Both the position numbers and the translations under genes were made by a program. Shown here in pieces: positions 20,816 through 33,374 of a DNA stretch of 64,000 bases (position 1 is its first letter; each line of letters opens with the position of its first letter). The notes under the pieces are model-generated. The model saw only the letters and a list, made by a program, of their open reading frames with translations. It searched no databases and was not told where the DNA came from. The DNA is from Microstegium vimineum (lineage: Eukaryota > Streptophyta > Magnoliopsida > Poales > Poaceae). The DNA lies in the NCBI GenBank assembly GCA_022036555.1, contig CM039128.1:23638171-23702170 (forward strand), given 5' to 3'.

Positions 20816-21040
20816 GTTGTCTCAAACCCCAAACCTAAGGAAATCCATAATCCAACCCTTCGTTTTATTCATCTTTGGATGAACATGACTTTGTTTCCCA
20901 AAAATGATGCTGGCATGCTAAGAACCATAGAGCTAAAATTGATATATGTCATGGTCACTAAGATTCAAATCTCTCTTGTGAAATGTTTAGTAGCATTTTG
21001 GCAAAGATCGATTGAAAGTAACGAACTATAAAATTTTCCC
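20816..21040. other. Unassigned sequence after element C
   Basis: Clean sequence with no recognisable coding region. It does not obviously continue the gag of element A, so the right flank of C is unexplained. Confidence 0.4.
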
Positions 21041-24000
21041 AACCCTTTCACTCTTTTTGGGCCAAAATTTCTATAAACCCTTTTAAATTTTTGGAACTTT
21101 TTTCCTTTTTTGAATACATCTTTTCCCCTAAAGATAATTTTTGGGAAGGGAAATATTTTCCCACTTCCCCAAAATGTTTAAAAAGTGGTCCCCGGGTGGT
21201 TTAAAAATTTTTTTACCCCAAGGCCATAAAACAAAGGGTTTCCCCATCCCAAAAGGAATGTCTTGTTTGGGGCCCCTTAAACAAACCCCTTTGATTTGGC
21301 CCGGGAAATTTTTAAAAATTTTATTAAACAAAAAACCAAGGGGGGCATACTTTTTTTAACCCAAATTCCCCTTTTTTCCCTTTTTTTAAATCCCCCCCCC
21401 CCACCCACTTTCCCTCCCAAACTCCAACATCCTTCCCTTCCCCCCCAATTTGGGAATATTCCTTAAAACCCAACCCCAAAATACCCCCCTTCAAAATCCC
21501 CCCCCCCCAAACCCCTTCATTCCCTTTCCCCCCCCCCAACCTTAATTAAACCCAAAACCACCAACCCCCAAATCCCCCCTCAAAAAAAAAACCCCCCCCT
21601 TAAAATTTTCAACCAAAAAAACCAAATCCCCAAAAAATAACCCAAAATTCCCCAAAAAACTTAATTCCCCCTTCCCCCCCCTAAAAAAACCCATCAAAAA
21701 AAACAAAAAGCTTTTTCCTTCTACTTTTTAAATTTAAAAAATCCCAAATAAAAATAAAAAACAAAAAACCCTCCCCCTCTACCCAAAATTTTTAAATTTT
21801 AAACCCCCCAATAAAATAATACCCTAAATTTTTTTCCCCATACAATTTAAAACCCCTTAAAATATTTCCCCCTCTAAAAAAATTTTCCCCCTTTAAAAAA
21901 AACCCCCTTTAAAACCCCCTAAAATTTTTTTCAAAAACAAACCAATTTTTAAACCCCCATAATAAACCCAAAAAACAAAACCCTAAAATATTTTTTTAAA
22001 AAAATCCCCCATCCAATTTTTTTTAAAAAAAAAAATAAAAAAAAATTTTTGCCCCCCCCCAAAAAAATTCCCCCCAACCAAACACCCCTTTTAAAATAAC
22101 CTACATAATTTTTAACTTTTAAATTTTCCCCCCCCCAAATTTTTACCCTTTAAAAATTTTCATCCCCCCAAATCAAGATTTGTCCCCCCCACATATACAT
22201 GTTTTCCCTTAAAATTGGAAGCCCCGGCCCAAAACATGCCCTTTTTCCAATTTCCCAACCCAAAAAAAAAACCCCCCTTTTCAAATATTTTTATCTCCTC
22301 TGAATTTCCCAAAAGTGCCAATTGTTGTGAAATTGAAAAAAATTTGGGGCCCATGAAGGGTTCCCAAATTTTAAAGTTGAAAGAGTCCACCTTCAAACCC
22401 AAAAAAAAAGAAAAAAAACCAGAACCCCCTTTTTCCCCCAAAATTTAATTAAAAAGAAAGCCAGCCCAAAAACAGGAATTTCTTTTCCTGTTTCCCCAGG
22501 GGCCTCTTGTCTAAAAAACACTTCCCCCTTTTGGCCCCCCCAAATTTTTTCCTTTGCCCCCTTTTTGTTTGTTTACATTTTTACCCTTCCTTTTCCCCCC
22601 TGAAACCCTTAAAAATGGTAAAAGGAAAAATTTTTTTTTCCTGGTGAGAATTCCCCCTGTTTTCCGGGGTCCAAAACTTAAAAAATTTTTTTAACAAAAA
22701 TAAAAAAACCCCCTTCCCCCCCTTGTGAGAAGGGGATAAAAAAACTACCCAACCCCAATTGTTTCCCTACTACCCCCAAAGAAAAAGGGTAAACTTCCCC
22801 CATGGCCCCTTAAGGTAATTTTCTTTTTGCAATTTTTTTTTAAAAAAAAGTAATTTTTAAATTTTTAAATCTTAAAAATGAAAAACAACCTCTGTCCAAA
22901 AGGGGGCCTAATTTTATTTTTTTTTCAAGGGCCCGGTTAAGTTGGGGATCTTTTAAACCCCCCAAAATGCCCATTACGTTTTTTAAAAAATTTGTCAAAA
23001 CCTTCCAAGTGTAAAAACCCCTTTGGCTTTTTTTTAAGTTTTTTTGGGGCCTGTAAAATTTATGCTTGTGGGCAAAAGGGCCCCCCCTTTTTTCCCCCCT
23101 TTTTATACCCCGGAAAAAACCCCCTTTTTATTCCCCCCGCCCCCAATACCAATCTAAAGCCCCTCCCAAGTTCCCCCAACCCCCCCGGTCAACTTGTGCT
23201 TTCCCCCCAAAAACCATATTTTCTCCCAATTTGGTCATGGCCCCCAACCCCCAAGGAAAAAACGGCCCCCCCCCTTCCAAAAGGGAATTTTCCCCCCAAG
23301 GTGACCTGTGGACCCCTTCTGGAAAGGGTTGGGCCCCAACCCCTTTTTTTAATTCCCCAAAACCCCCCTTCCCGGGGGAAACCCCACCCCACTTGGTCCC
23401 CCTGCCGTGGGGCACCTTTCCCCAAATTTTTCCCCAAACCCCCCCGGGGGCACCTTACCCCCTTTAATTTTGGTGTTTTAACGCCAAAGGTACCCCCCCT
23501 GTCCCCCCCAAAACCCCCCATTGGCCCCCCCTTTTAAAAACCTTTTTTTTTGAGGAGTTTTAAGGGTTGGAAAATTTTTGGGGCCCCTCCGGGTTTTTTA
23601 TGTTTGGGGTTGTTTGCCCTACTCACCCCCCCCCATAAATGGTTTCCACCCCCCCCTTTCTTTCGGGAAAAACCTTACGACTTTCCCCCAATTTTTTCTT
23701 ATTTAAATCAATAATAAAATTTAGCGATCCAAAGTTCGGGAAATTTTGGATCGTATTTTTTAAAAATTTTTTGGCTCTTGTGTGGTTTTCAAATTTTCTT
23801 CTGTAAAAACAAAACCAAATTAGGCCCCAAAACAAAATTTTTTCTCCTTTTTCTTTAATTCCACCCCTTTTCCATTTACTAAACCCCTTGTTCTTTGTCC
23901 TTGGGAAATAAAAACTTTTCCACATTAAAACTTCAAACTTTGTTAAAAACCCAATAGCTCTTTATCCTTTCCTTATTCCTCCCAAATGCCAAACCATTTT

Positions 24001-27000
24001 TCAGAGGCTTTTTTGGTTTTTGGAAACTTTAAAAACAAGTGCCCATTTTAATAAATTTTCTAAAGGGTATTTTGTTAACTTTATTTTTTCCAAATTTCCC
24101 CAACGTGTGCCTTAAAATTTGTTGCTTTTATGTTTTCCCCCTTTGAAAAGGGTTTTTTGCCCAAACCCCATTTTTCTTTTCCTTTTTATTCCGTTTTCAC
24201 ACCCCCCATTTCCTTTAGGACCAACCCATCATTAAATGGTTCCCCCCAAAAAAGGATGTGTTCCTTAGTAATTTGGGGTTCCACCTCACTGAATCATTTT
24301 CTCGGTTCAAAAATTTGTTTTTGGAGGCCCCTATAGTTTTTAAAACCTAAAATTTGTTAAGGGGTTTTTGAATTTGGGAATTTCCCTTTAGGGTCCTAAT
24401 CCCCCAATTACCCCCTTCCCGGGAAAACCTTAGGTAATTCCCCAAAAACCTTTTTCCCACGAAATTAAAATTTCCCCAAAAAACCCCGGCCCATTAAAAA
24501 CCCCCCCTTAAAACCCCTTTATTTTTCCCTAAGTTGATTCTCTTAAGCTTTTTTTAAAAATAAATTTGAATCCCGGTCAAATTACCCAAGGTAATTCTAC
24601 AACTAATAACGTCTTCCTGCAATTTCAATCCCTTTAGGCCATAAAAAATTTCCCAAACCAAAAACCCCCCCCCAAGAACCCTCTGGGATTGTACAAAAAT
24701 TTGGGAAGGACCCCCCCCGCCCCCGGCCTGGTTCCAAATCCCCTCCCCTCACTCCCCCCAAAAACTTTCTTCCGCCAGTAAACTTCCTAAACCTACAAAT
24801 TTTTTCCCCCCCCAATGCCCCATGTTTTGGGTGAAACCATTTTAAAAACCCCAATTTTTGGGAGTGGGGGCCCCTTAAAAGGGCCTGAAACGGATTCCCC
24901 AAAGACCCCTTTTTTCAAAGCAAATTTTCAATCAAACCTTCAGGGACCCCGGATTAAAATAATTGGGGGGGAAAAAATTGTTTAAGGTGCATGCCAGCAT
25001 GCGAAAACGGGGGGGACCCTGGGGGGCCCCCGGGGGAAATTGGGGGGGTGGGCCGACCCCCATACCGGGGGCCCCCGGGCTAAGTTTCTAGAAGGGGCCT
25101 TATTTTAGGGACCTTTTTGGGAGGAAAAAAAGGGCCCCCCCAAAAAAGGGGGTGGGGGCCAAACCCCCCTTGACCCCTCTGGTTTCCCTTTCCCCCTTCT
25201 AAAAAAGGTTTTCCCCCCCTTGGGTCAAGACCCTTTGTGGTCATTCTTTGAGTTTTGGGCGGGGTGGGGGGGGCCCAGGACCCATGTGCCAAATTTTTGG
25301 ACCTTATTTTGGGAACCCCTTGTTTCCCTGGGGGGGGTTGGGGGGGAAATTTTCTTTTTTAGAAACCCCACTTGGATTGTTTTGGGTTTGGGCCCGGCAA
25401 AAAGGGGTTTCAAACCTTGGGGGTTCGATCATGATTTAAACTCCTTTGGAGCCGGGTTTTTTTTTGGGGGAGTCCTGGGACATGTCGGGTCTCATGGTTT
25501 AGAGGTTCGGGGAGTTTGGCTCAAATCACACATGGGGAGATTTTCCAAAAAAAGTTTAGAATTGCTGATTGGCCTAAAATTGTTTTTCCTGCAAAACAAG
25601 GTTTTTCCAGTACTTTGGGGAAATTTAAATTAGTGGTAAAAATGTTCAGGGAATTTTATTCAAAACCCTTAAAACCCAAAGGGTTGTTGACGGTATTTTA
25701 GATGGTAAAAGTATGTCATTTTTATCATAACAAAAATTCCCCCAAAACTTACATCTTTCTCGCCCTCGAGTAAAAAAGGGAAATAAAAGTAAACATAACT
25801 TTGCTTTTTAAAAAGGTTAAAGCAAGCATAAGATTTACTCAAAAACATTTTTCAAAACCAGTGGGATTGTGGTATTGTTTTGGGCTTTACCCTTTTGAGG
25901 GGTTGAAAAATTTGCAATATTTTCTCAAGGAAAAGCCCCATCCCCCCCAAAATTCATATTTTATTACTTGGAGTTTTTGATAAGTTTTTTCAAAAGAAAG
26001 CACATAATCAACTTACTCCTCATATACACTCTAGTTTTCACCCCCCGGGGTATGATTCCCATACCAAGGCAAAGCTGTTATTCCCTTTCTTTTGATCTTA
26101 CTATTCTAAAGGGATTATGTAAATCTTAGGTGGGGATAAAAAAGTAGCAACTTGCGTTACTTGTATTGTAAAGTCAAAAAAAAAGGCCCAAAAGGAGAAA
26201 AGTGTCATAATTCTAGATCAAGTGTGAAAGGGTTGTTTGGAATAAGATAGGAATTTTTTTTTAAATCTTTAAAATATGTATGATCTCTCTAACTTTTGAT
26301 TATTTGAGATATGGCTATATTTATTTTTTTAAATTTTTTTTTTTTTTTTTCCTCTGGCTTCCCCTTGCAAAATAAATTTTAAATTTTTTTCATAGTTTTT
26401 TGATTGCTCATCTTTTTTCGATACCCATATTATTTTGAAAAATTTTTGAAGAGATCATAACTTTATTTTTTTTTTGGTATTTAGGGGAAGGGGAAAAGGG
26501 GACTTTGTAAATAAAAGGACTTTTTTTGCGTACTTCTAGTGTAGAAAAAAGTGTTTTATTTGTGGTGGGGTATGTGTTTCTTGATTTTTTGAACAAATGA
26601 CAAAATTCTAAACCCAAGGGTCAACAAGGTTTGACTAAATTTAAAGCAAAAACAAGAACCTTGGGGAAATTTTTTCATGTTAAACAATGTATGACTTTGG
26701 GTAGGAATTTTCTCGATAAAGAGGATTATGCCCCTTAGGGTTTTTATAAACTTTTTTAAAAAAATTTAATCTCCAAGTATTTTTTAAATAGAAGGGTAGA
26801 ATAAATAAACCCGGAGTTTTTATATCTCTTTGGGATCAAACCAACTTGTCAAAGGGTTTCCCTATCAAGTTCTTTTCCCCCAACAAATAAGCAAAAAAAG
26901 GGGAAAATTTCTCGTAATGACGCTTTTCCCCTTTGGGAACATCATAAATCATGTCATTTTTTCAAATGTTTAGTTCAAAGGGATTTTCCTTGTTTTTATT

Positions 27001-28784
27001 CAATTTTAAAAAAGGGAAAAAAAATTAAAAATTTAAATTCATGAAAAAAATTAGGTTTTTTTATTTTTTTTTTTGGTTTTTGTTTTTTATTTATTTTTTT
27101 TATTTTTTTAAAAGGGGAAATGGGGTTAAGAAAATAAAAGCATAAAAAAAAAAAGGGAAGAGACGGGGGCAAATGAGACGGGAAGATGTTGAGGGTTGGT
27201 AGATCCCTGGCAAAGGGGAACCCGAAGGTTCTTGGTGGGGCCCACCCGGGCCCCCAACTTTGGGTTTTGGGCCACTTTTGGTTTTCTAAATTTTAAAGAT
27301 CTCTTACCTCAAAATTGGTCATCTATTGTTTCAGTTCTGCCCGTTTGGCCCCCTAAGTGACCCGGCCGTTACAAAAAAAGGGGGCGTTGGGTGCCCAAAA
27401 AATTTTTTTCGGGGGGAATGTGCCATGGCCCAAGTACATCAGGATCCCAATGTTCCATTTTGCCCAAAAGGGCCCTTTTGGGGATATCGCCCCGCATCCC
27501 CCGATACTTGTTTCCCCTATAAAACCGAAGCACAAATAGAAGATCAAAAAAATGCGGGGGTTCTGCAAATTTGGCAACACACAACAAAGAACCGGAGTTT
27601 CATTTGCCCTTTAAAATGATTTAATACTGTTCATTGATTCATGAGTGATAAAACTAACAAGGCAAAAGGTCTTTTTTGCTATAAAAGGGCTAAGGGTGCC
27701 AAGGGGGAAGGGTTTGGAAAAGAAAAGGGGCCCCAGGGCCCTTTAGAAAAGGGATGACGGGGCCATCTTGTCATGCTTCTTTCTATCAAAAGCCATAATG
27801 TGGGTTTTAGGGGTTAAAGGGCCCTTCAAAAAGGGGCTGTTTTAAAGAAGGGGGAGAGGAAGAAAGAGAACCAACGCCCTTTCCGCCTCTTTTTTTCCCC
27901 TTGGTCATGTCAGAAATAAGAGGGGAAGTTGGTCCAATTTTTCAGGACCCAAGGGGGCTTTAGCTAAAGGGGCCAAAACCCCCCTGGGTGGGGTGGGCCC
28001 CCTTTAGAGGGGTTTTGGCTCGACCAACCCTGGATTAAAAGGTCCCAGGTCGGTTCTCCAGCCCCAGGCAGCGTCGGGCCCGAAGCTTCCAAAGGGCGCT
28101 TCTTCGACCCCCTTTTGGGGGCCAAAGGGGCCCCAAAATTTTTTTGTGGGAGGGCTACGGTAAGTCAAAGGGTTTTTCAAAGGGTAAAAACATAAAAAAT
28201 GAAAAAAAAAATTTTAAAAAACATGTAGATTTTAGTTTAAATAAGGTTAAGGACAAAATCTTCATGTCAATTTTCATGCCAGGGGGATTCATTTTCTTTG
28301 GAAAAATTTTAAGACTTTTGGTCATTTACCTTGAAGATTTTTGTTGCTTTCCCCTTTTAGGTGGTTTGGCTCCCATGAGTTGGGGCCCCTTTTACGACAA
28401 AGTTGCCCCTTTCCCTTTTTTTCCCCTTTAGCTTTTTCGTGACCAATTTTGACTCAAAGGGGGAATAAAAAAGACCTTGTCCCCTGGGGTTAAAATTCCT
28501 TGGGGTTGATTCTTTTTCATGCCATTTTTTTTTGTTCCCCCTTGTAAGTTTTTAAAGGGAAAAACAAAACCCGGGGGAGGCATAGATATTTTAAAAGAAA
28601 GGGAAATTTTTTGTCTAGAAAAAAAGGGGACCTCTTTTTTATGCTATAAAAAAATTTTGGGTTTTTTGCATTTTAGACAGAACAGATGTTCCTTCATTCC
28701 CTCACCAATTTTTAAAAAAGTCAAGAAAAGGAAAAGGCAAGGGATGTGCAAGTTATTTCAATACCCCTCAAACCTTGATTTGTT
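21041..28784. other. Very low-quality sequence, content not interpretable
   Basis: From about 21040 the text changes abruptly to long A, C, T and G runs with little complexity, worst at 21340-22200. Frames in any direction are short and resemble no family. Some stretches (25560-27150, AT-rich; 27160-27620) look nearer to real genomic sequence but match nothing else in the window. I call no gene here. This is best read as base-calling or consensus error, not biology. Confidence 0.7.
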
Positions 28785-30837
28785 TGCGAACACATGGGGG
28801 GAAAAGTGCCCATGAAGTTCTTTTTGGGGAAAATGATTGCCCAACCTTGAGCGGTTCATTTTGAATGGTTGATTCTAACCCTTTGCGAAAAAAAAGGGTT
28901 TTCCTGTCAAATGGGCTTGTGGCGTGCAGGTGCTATTCTAGGGACAGGGGTAAAATGGCGTGGAAAGGTCTAGTAGGGGCTTTTTTTTTTTTTTGGGGAG
29001 GGATTTTAGAGCGATGAAGGGAAAAAAGGGGGGCGGGGGACTTAAGGTCCCAAGGGGGCCCCCCCCGGGGAAGACTAGCGTGGGGGCTAGAACTTGGCCC
29101 CATGAGTGCGAAAGACTGGGGTTAGACCGATTTGGGTTTCCAAAGTAAAGACGGGGGAAAAACGGGGCGAGTCGAAAAAGGGGGCTCATGGGACTAGGGG
29201 GTCCGCCCGGGGCCCAAAGACCGGTGGCTCGCGTGGGTTGTTTGGTGGTTTGGGGGGCCCAACAAAACCATCCACTGGGTTTCCCGATTTTGGGGCCGCA
29301 AAACCCCGGGGTTCGGTATTGAGCCCAAAGCTACCGGGGCGGGTTTTGGGTTTGGGGCCTAAAAACCTGGGCCCGGGAGCTTCCGGGAAGCAGGGATGGC
29401 ACTCGGAATCCTGGAGGTTGCGTCGGGGGCCGAGGGGCAAAACCCCTAGCGGGAAAGCGGGGCCCGTCCTTTTAAAAAATGTGGTAGATATTTTCTGGGT
29501 TTGGGGACTGAAAATGTTTTTGGGCCAAAGGGGTAGTTCATTAAATTGAAATCTGGGGGGGGTTTTTAGGAAATACCCAAAACCCCGGAAAAGTGGGGGT
29601 AAAGGGGGTACCCCTCATCCCATCTCTTAAAACCCAAAATTCATTTCCCCCAAAACCTCTCCTTACCCCTCTCTTTTCATAGATCCCTGGGTTATTTCCC
29701 CAACCCTCTGTAAGAACCCCAAATTTTTTTGGGGGGAAATTCGGGGGCCCGACTCTCCCAAGCCATGGCACTTCTTTTTTTCTTGATCGAATCCCCCCTT
29801 TGTTTTGTGTTCTTCCGTTTTGCTTTTCCCCTTTTCGTTTTTTTCCCGGTTTTAAATTTCTCTTATTGAGATTTAAAATTTGAAAAAACCCATTTAAACC
29901 CAAAGGGGTTTTTGGTTTCGTGGGAGCATTTTTGTACCAAAGGGAAATTTCCCACCCCCAAACCGCACGAGGGGAAAGATCGGGGGCGATTTCCTTGGGG
30001 CCCGTTCTTCTTTTTGGGGCCTTTTCTCCCCCAAACCCGAGTTTTTTCCCGGGGTTTACCTTTTACAAATTGACGATGTTTGTTTCCCGGGAAATAGCCC
30101 CCCAAAACTCCCAAAAGGGATCAGGGGCCCAAAAAAATTTTGGTTCAGTTGGGTTCATTTTTTTTGAGTTTTTGGGGAAGCTTTGGGGGAGAGAAAACAA
30201 TTTTGGATTCCTTGTTTTTTTTCCCGGGGGCGTGGGATCCCCCCCGCCCCGGACGTTAAAAAACACCCCCGGGTGGGGAATGTCCCCTTTCCCCCTACCC
30301 AAAGCGTCCGCCCGGCCTGGGGTTTGTTTGGGGCTTTTTTTGGGGGGGAGCGTTCAAAAGGGCTCCTGTGGCCCTCGTGTCTTCCCCCCTTTGGAAACAG
30401 CTGTGCCCTTCCCCCAAAGGGTTTTTAGGTTTTTTCTTTGTCGCTTTTTTTGGGTTTCTCCCTCGCCCAGACTCTAAATTTGATTTTCCGTTTGGGTTGT
30501 GTTGTTTCGAAAATTCACGCAGGGAACTTGATAAAGCCTTGTGAGACCAGTTACCCAAAAGGGTTTTTTTGGGGGATTTTCTCTTCTCTCTGGGGTTTGA
30601 GAGCCACATTTAGGGTTTTTTTTTCCCGGTTTGATTTTTGGGTTTTTTCCGGGGATTTTTTGTACCTTTTGGGGCATCCCATAGATATCCACCCTCTCTA
30701 GGGGTTTTGTGATAATTTCTGAAAAGGAGTAAGCTTTTTTTTGTTGGGGGTTTTTTTTTGGGAAACGGGGCCCCAAAAATTTGACAGAATTTTGAGGGCC
30801 CCCCCCTCTGGGCGCCATTTTTTCCGGGCCCCTTTCA
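28785..30837 (+). repeat. Element G 5' LTR
   Basis: Begins TGCGAACACATGG and carries, in noisy form, the same landmarks as the B and H LTRs: ATTCTAACCCTTTGCG, GTGCAGGTGCTAT, GAGCCCAAAGCTACCGG. It ends near TTTCA at 30837. Length 2,053 against about 1,900 in clean copies, consistent with inserted homopolymer bases. Confidence 0.75.
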
Positions 30838-30841
30838 AATT

Positions 30842-30857
30842 TGGGAAACAGAGCCGG
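30842..30857 (+). other. Element G primer-binding site, noisy
   Basis: TTGGGAAACAGAGCC lies four bases after the LTR end and fits TTGGTATCAGAGCC (initiator-Met) with read errors. It shows what element F has lost at the corresponding place. Confidence 0.55.
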
Positions 30858-30904
30858 TTTAAAGATCAATCCCCTTTAAAACAGTTCCCTTTATCCCCCG
30901 AAGG

Positions 30905-33370
30905 CCCACCTAGAGCAGGTGCTGGTAAACCTCCCTTTCCTTTTGATTTGGGAACCCAAATTTGCCCCATTGGGAAGGGGCGCATGTCCGCTTAAACCCC
31001 CCCGGGCCCCTTTAAAAAAAGTTTTTGGGGGGTTTTGGGGAGAATGAGAACTTCATGGGTTTTTGGAGCTCATCACCGACCTCCAAATCTCGGGGGAAAG
31101 CGTCCCAAAAACAAGAGCCCGTAGTATTCTTTTCTCTTGTTTGATCCCTTTCCCGGGGTTTTGAGCGGGTTTTTAAGTCCCAAAAAAGGGGACGGTTTGA
31201 AACTGGGAAACACTCTTGAGATTTTTCATGAGGGAAAACCCTTTGATCAAGTTCAACCCCCTTGGGCACGTATCGTAAAGAGTACCCCCAAAATTTTCTT
31301 TGGGTTTGGGCCCGCCCAAGCTTTGGGGGGTGGGTTTACCGCTTCCCAAACAACGTCAACAAGATGTGTCTAATCGAGCCAACTTGCCTTATGATGATTT
31401 ATAAGGCTTTTTCCCAAACCCATTGGCCCTCTCTTGACGAAAGGGTTGGGGAGATGAAAGGGGGCTGCCAATTTAAGGGGTCACCGGGGTATGATGCCCT
31501 GACCAATTTGGGCAAATGTTTTTAAAAAGCTCAAAGGCCCCGGAGATTTACACCAACCCCGGGCCCAAACCGGGAAAAAACCCCCCCAAACCCAATATTT
31601 GGCCCTTTTTTCTAACCCCCCGGGGGTACGTTTTTCTTCCCCTCTGACCCTTCACACTCTTTTTCCCCCTTTTTTCTTTGATTTCTGAGATAAGGGGTTC
31701 AAGTTGGGGGCTCTTGGGGTGAAGAGCCGGGCTTTGGTCATAAACCAAAATTCTCCGGGGTTTTTTCAACAAAAATTAAACCGTCCATGGTGGCCCCAGC
31801 CAAGGGGCTACCATTGCGGTGGGGGGGATCACTTCATCGCAAATTTGGGTCAAGAAAGTTTGCGGCCCCCATTCACAAGCGCCCCAAAGGGCAACAACGG
31901 CAAACCCCTTCCCAGGAAAAAGCATAAGCCCCCCAAAGGGGAGCTACCCCCCGAAGGGCCCCCCAAGAAGGTGATCGACAAGGTGACGGGCCCCAAACAC
32001 CGAGTCTTCCCCCGCCTCCCCCCGGGGGAAAATCGATTTCCCCTCCACGGGGGTTGCTTCTTCGAGCGGAAAGATTTAGTCCAAGGGAAAAGGGTTTAGG
32101 GCAAGCTCAACGGGCCCCAAGCTTTTTCGCCGACCCAAGCCCCAGTTGGCCCCTTTCCCCCATGGCCCATTTAAAAGGTAAGGGCGGCAAGCGCAAGGAT
32201 GGGCCCCCACTACACTCCGAAAAAACACCCCCAGGTATCACCCACCGTCGGGGTCCCTCTCTCCCTTTAGATTTAGTCTCTGAACACACCTTGATGAGTC
32301 AAATGGGTTGCTCCCAAACATGCTCTTTTGAGAGGAACGACTTTAAGGTTAAGTAAACCCTTTGCGGGGCTTTTTGAGCAAAATTTTGCTAAAAGGGGTT
32401 TAGTGGGGGGTTAACCCAGGAAAGGGTTTGAGTTGAAGTTCGCCCTTCCTGTCCGACTTGGGACTTTTCCCGGAAAAAAGTATGGCCCCTCTACTTGAGG
32501 AGGCCCGTGGCTGAAGGCTGGCCTAGCTTTTCTTTGGGGGCTTTAAGTCTTGGGTTAGGGTTGCGTTTGATGGGCACCGAAGGAAGATAAGATCGTTGTG
32601 TTAAAAAAAGGTCCCGCTCAATTAGCACCTAGAGACGGATCGCTTTTTAGGCTTTTGGGGCTTGGGGAAACGCTTTTGGGGAAAACACGGGAAAAAGGTT
32701 TTCCTTTTTCTGAGGAAAAAAACAATACCTTTGGTTTTATCTTGAGCTGGGTGTCTTTTCCAGAGCCCCAGTTGGGGGTGATGCTTTTGGCCCAAAGAAA
32801 AGGGCTGGGCACACGGGAGTAGGCTTTTCTATAGGGGGGAAGGACGATAGCAATTCGGTAAAATAATAGTCAAATGGGTTTTGAGCGGGGAGGAAAACCC
32901 CCCCCAAAATCCCCAAACTACCAAGATCACTCCAAACCCAAGCCTACCCTTCCCTCTGAATTTTTGTGAAGATGGTGTGTTTGAAGAAACCACCCCCAAA
33001 AAAAATCCACAGAAGCCCAAAGGTTTTGGGTTGCCAAACCGAACCCACCTTTTTCAACCCACTTGATACAATGCTCGACATCTCAATGATCCCCTTTTCC
33101 CAAGAAACTAAGCCCCCCACCCAACCCCAAAAAGAAGTGCCTACCCAAAAGGGGTGGTGAAGGGACCATTTTGATATTGGGAGCGGGATGGCCACTTGGT
33201 GGGGGTTTTTTCTTAAAGAAGGAAAAGAGATTTATCGAAAAGGGGGTTGAGTTAACAACCTACCTGTACCACCCACGGTTGGGGTGGGGTGAACTGGAAG
33301 TTCAGAGGCAACCTTTTTTTGGCCTAGAGAACAATGCCTCAAAGGCTTGGGGGCCCTTTGGAGGGGGTGG
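30905..33370 (+). pseudogene. Element G gag, noisy
   Basis: Fragments in several frames align with the gag of element F: GAGKPPF near 30915, SPGYDALT near 31480, a CCHC knuckle of YHCGGGDHFIAN type near 31810, KKVIDKV near 31960, the ILSWVS..EPQLG coiled-coil end near 32740, and a LGCQTEPTFFNPLDTMLDIS stretch near 33025. Frames change every few dozen bases, so this is a positional annotation only. Confidence 0.6.
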
Positions 33371-33374
33371 GGAG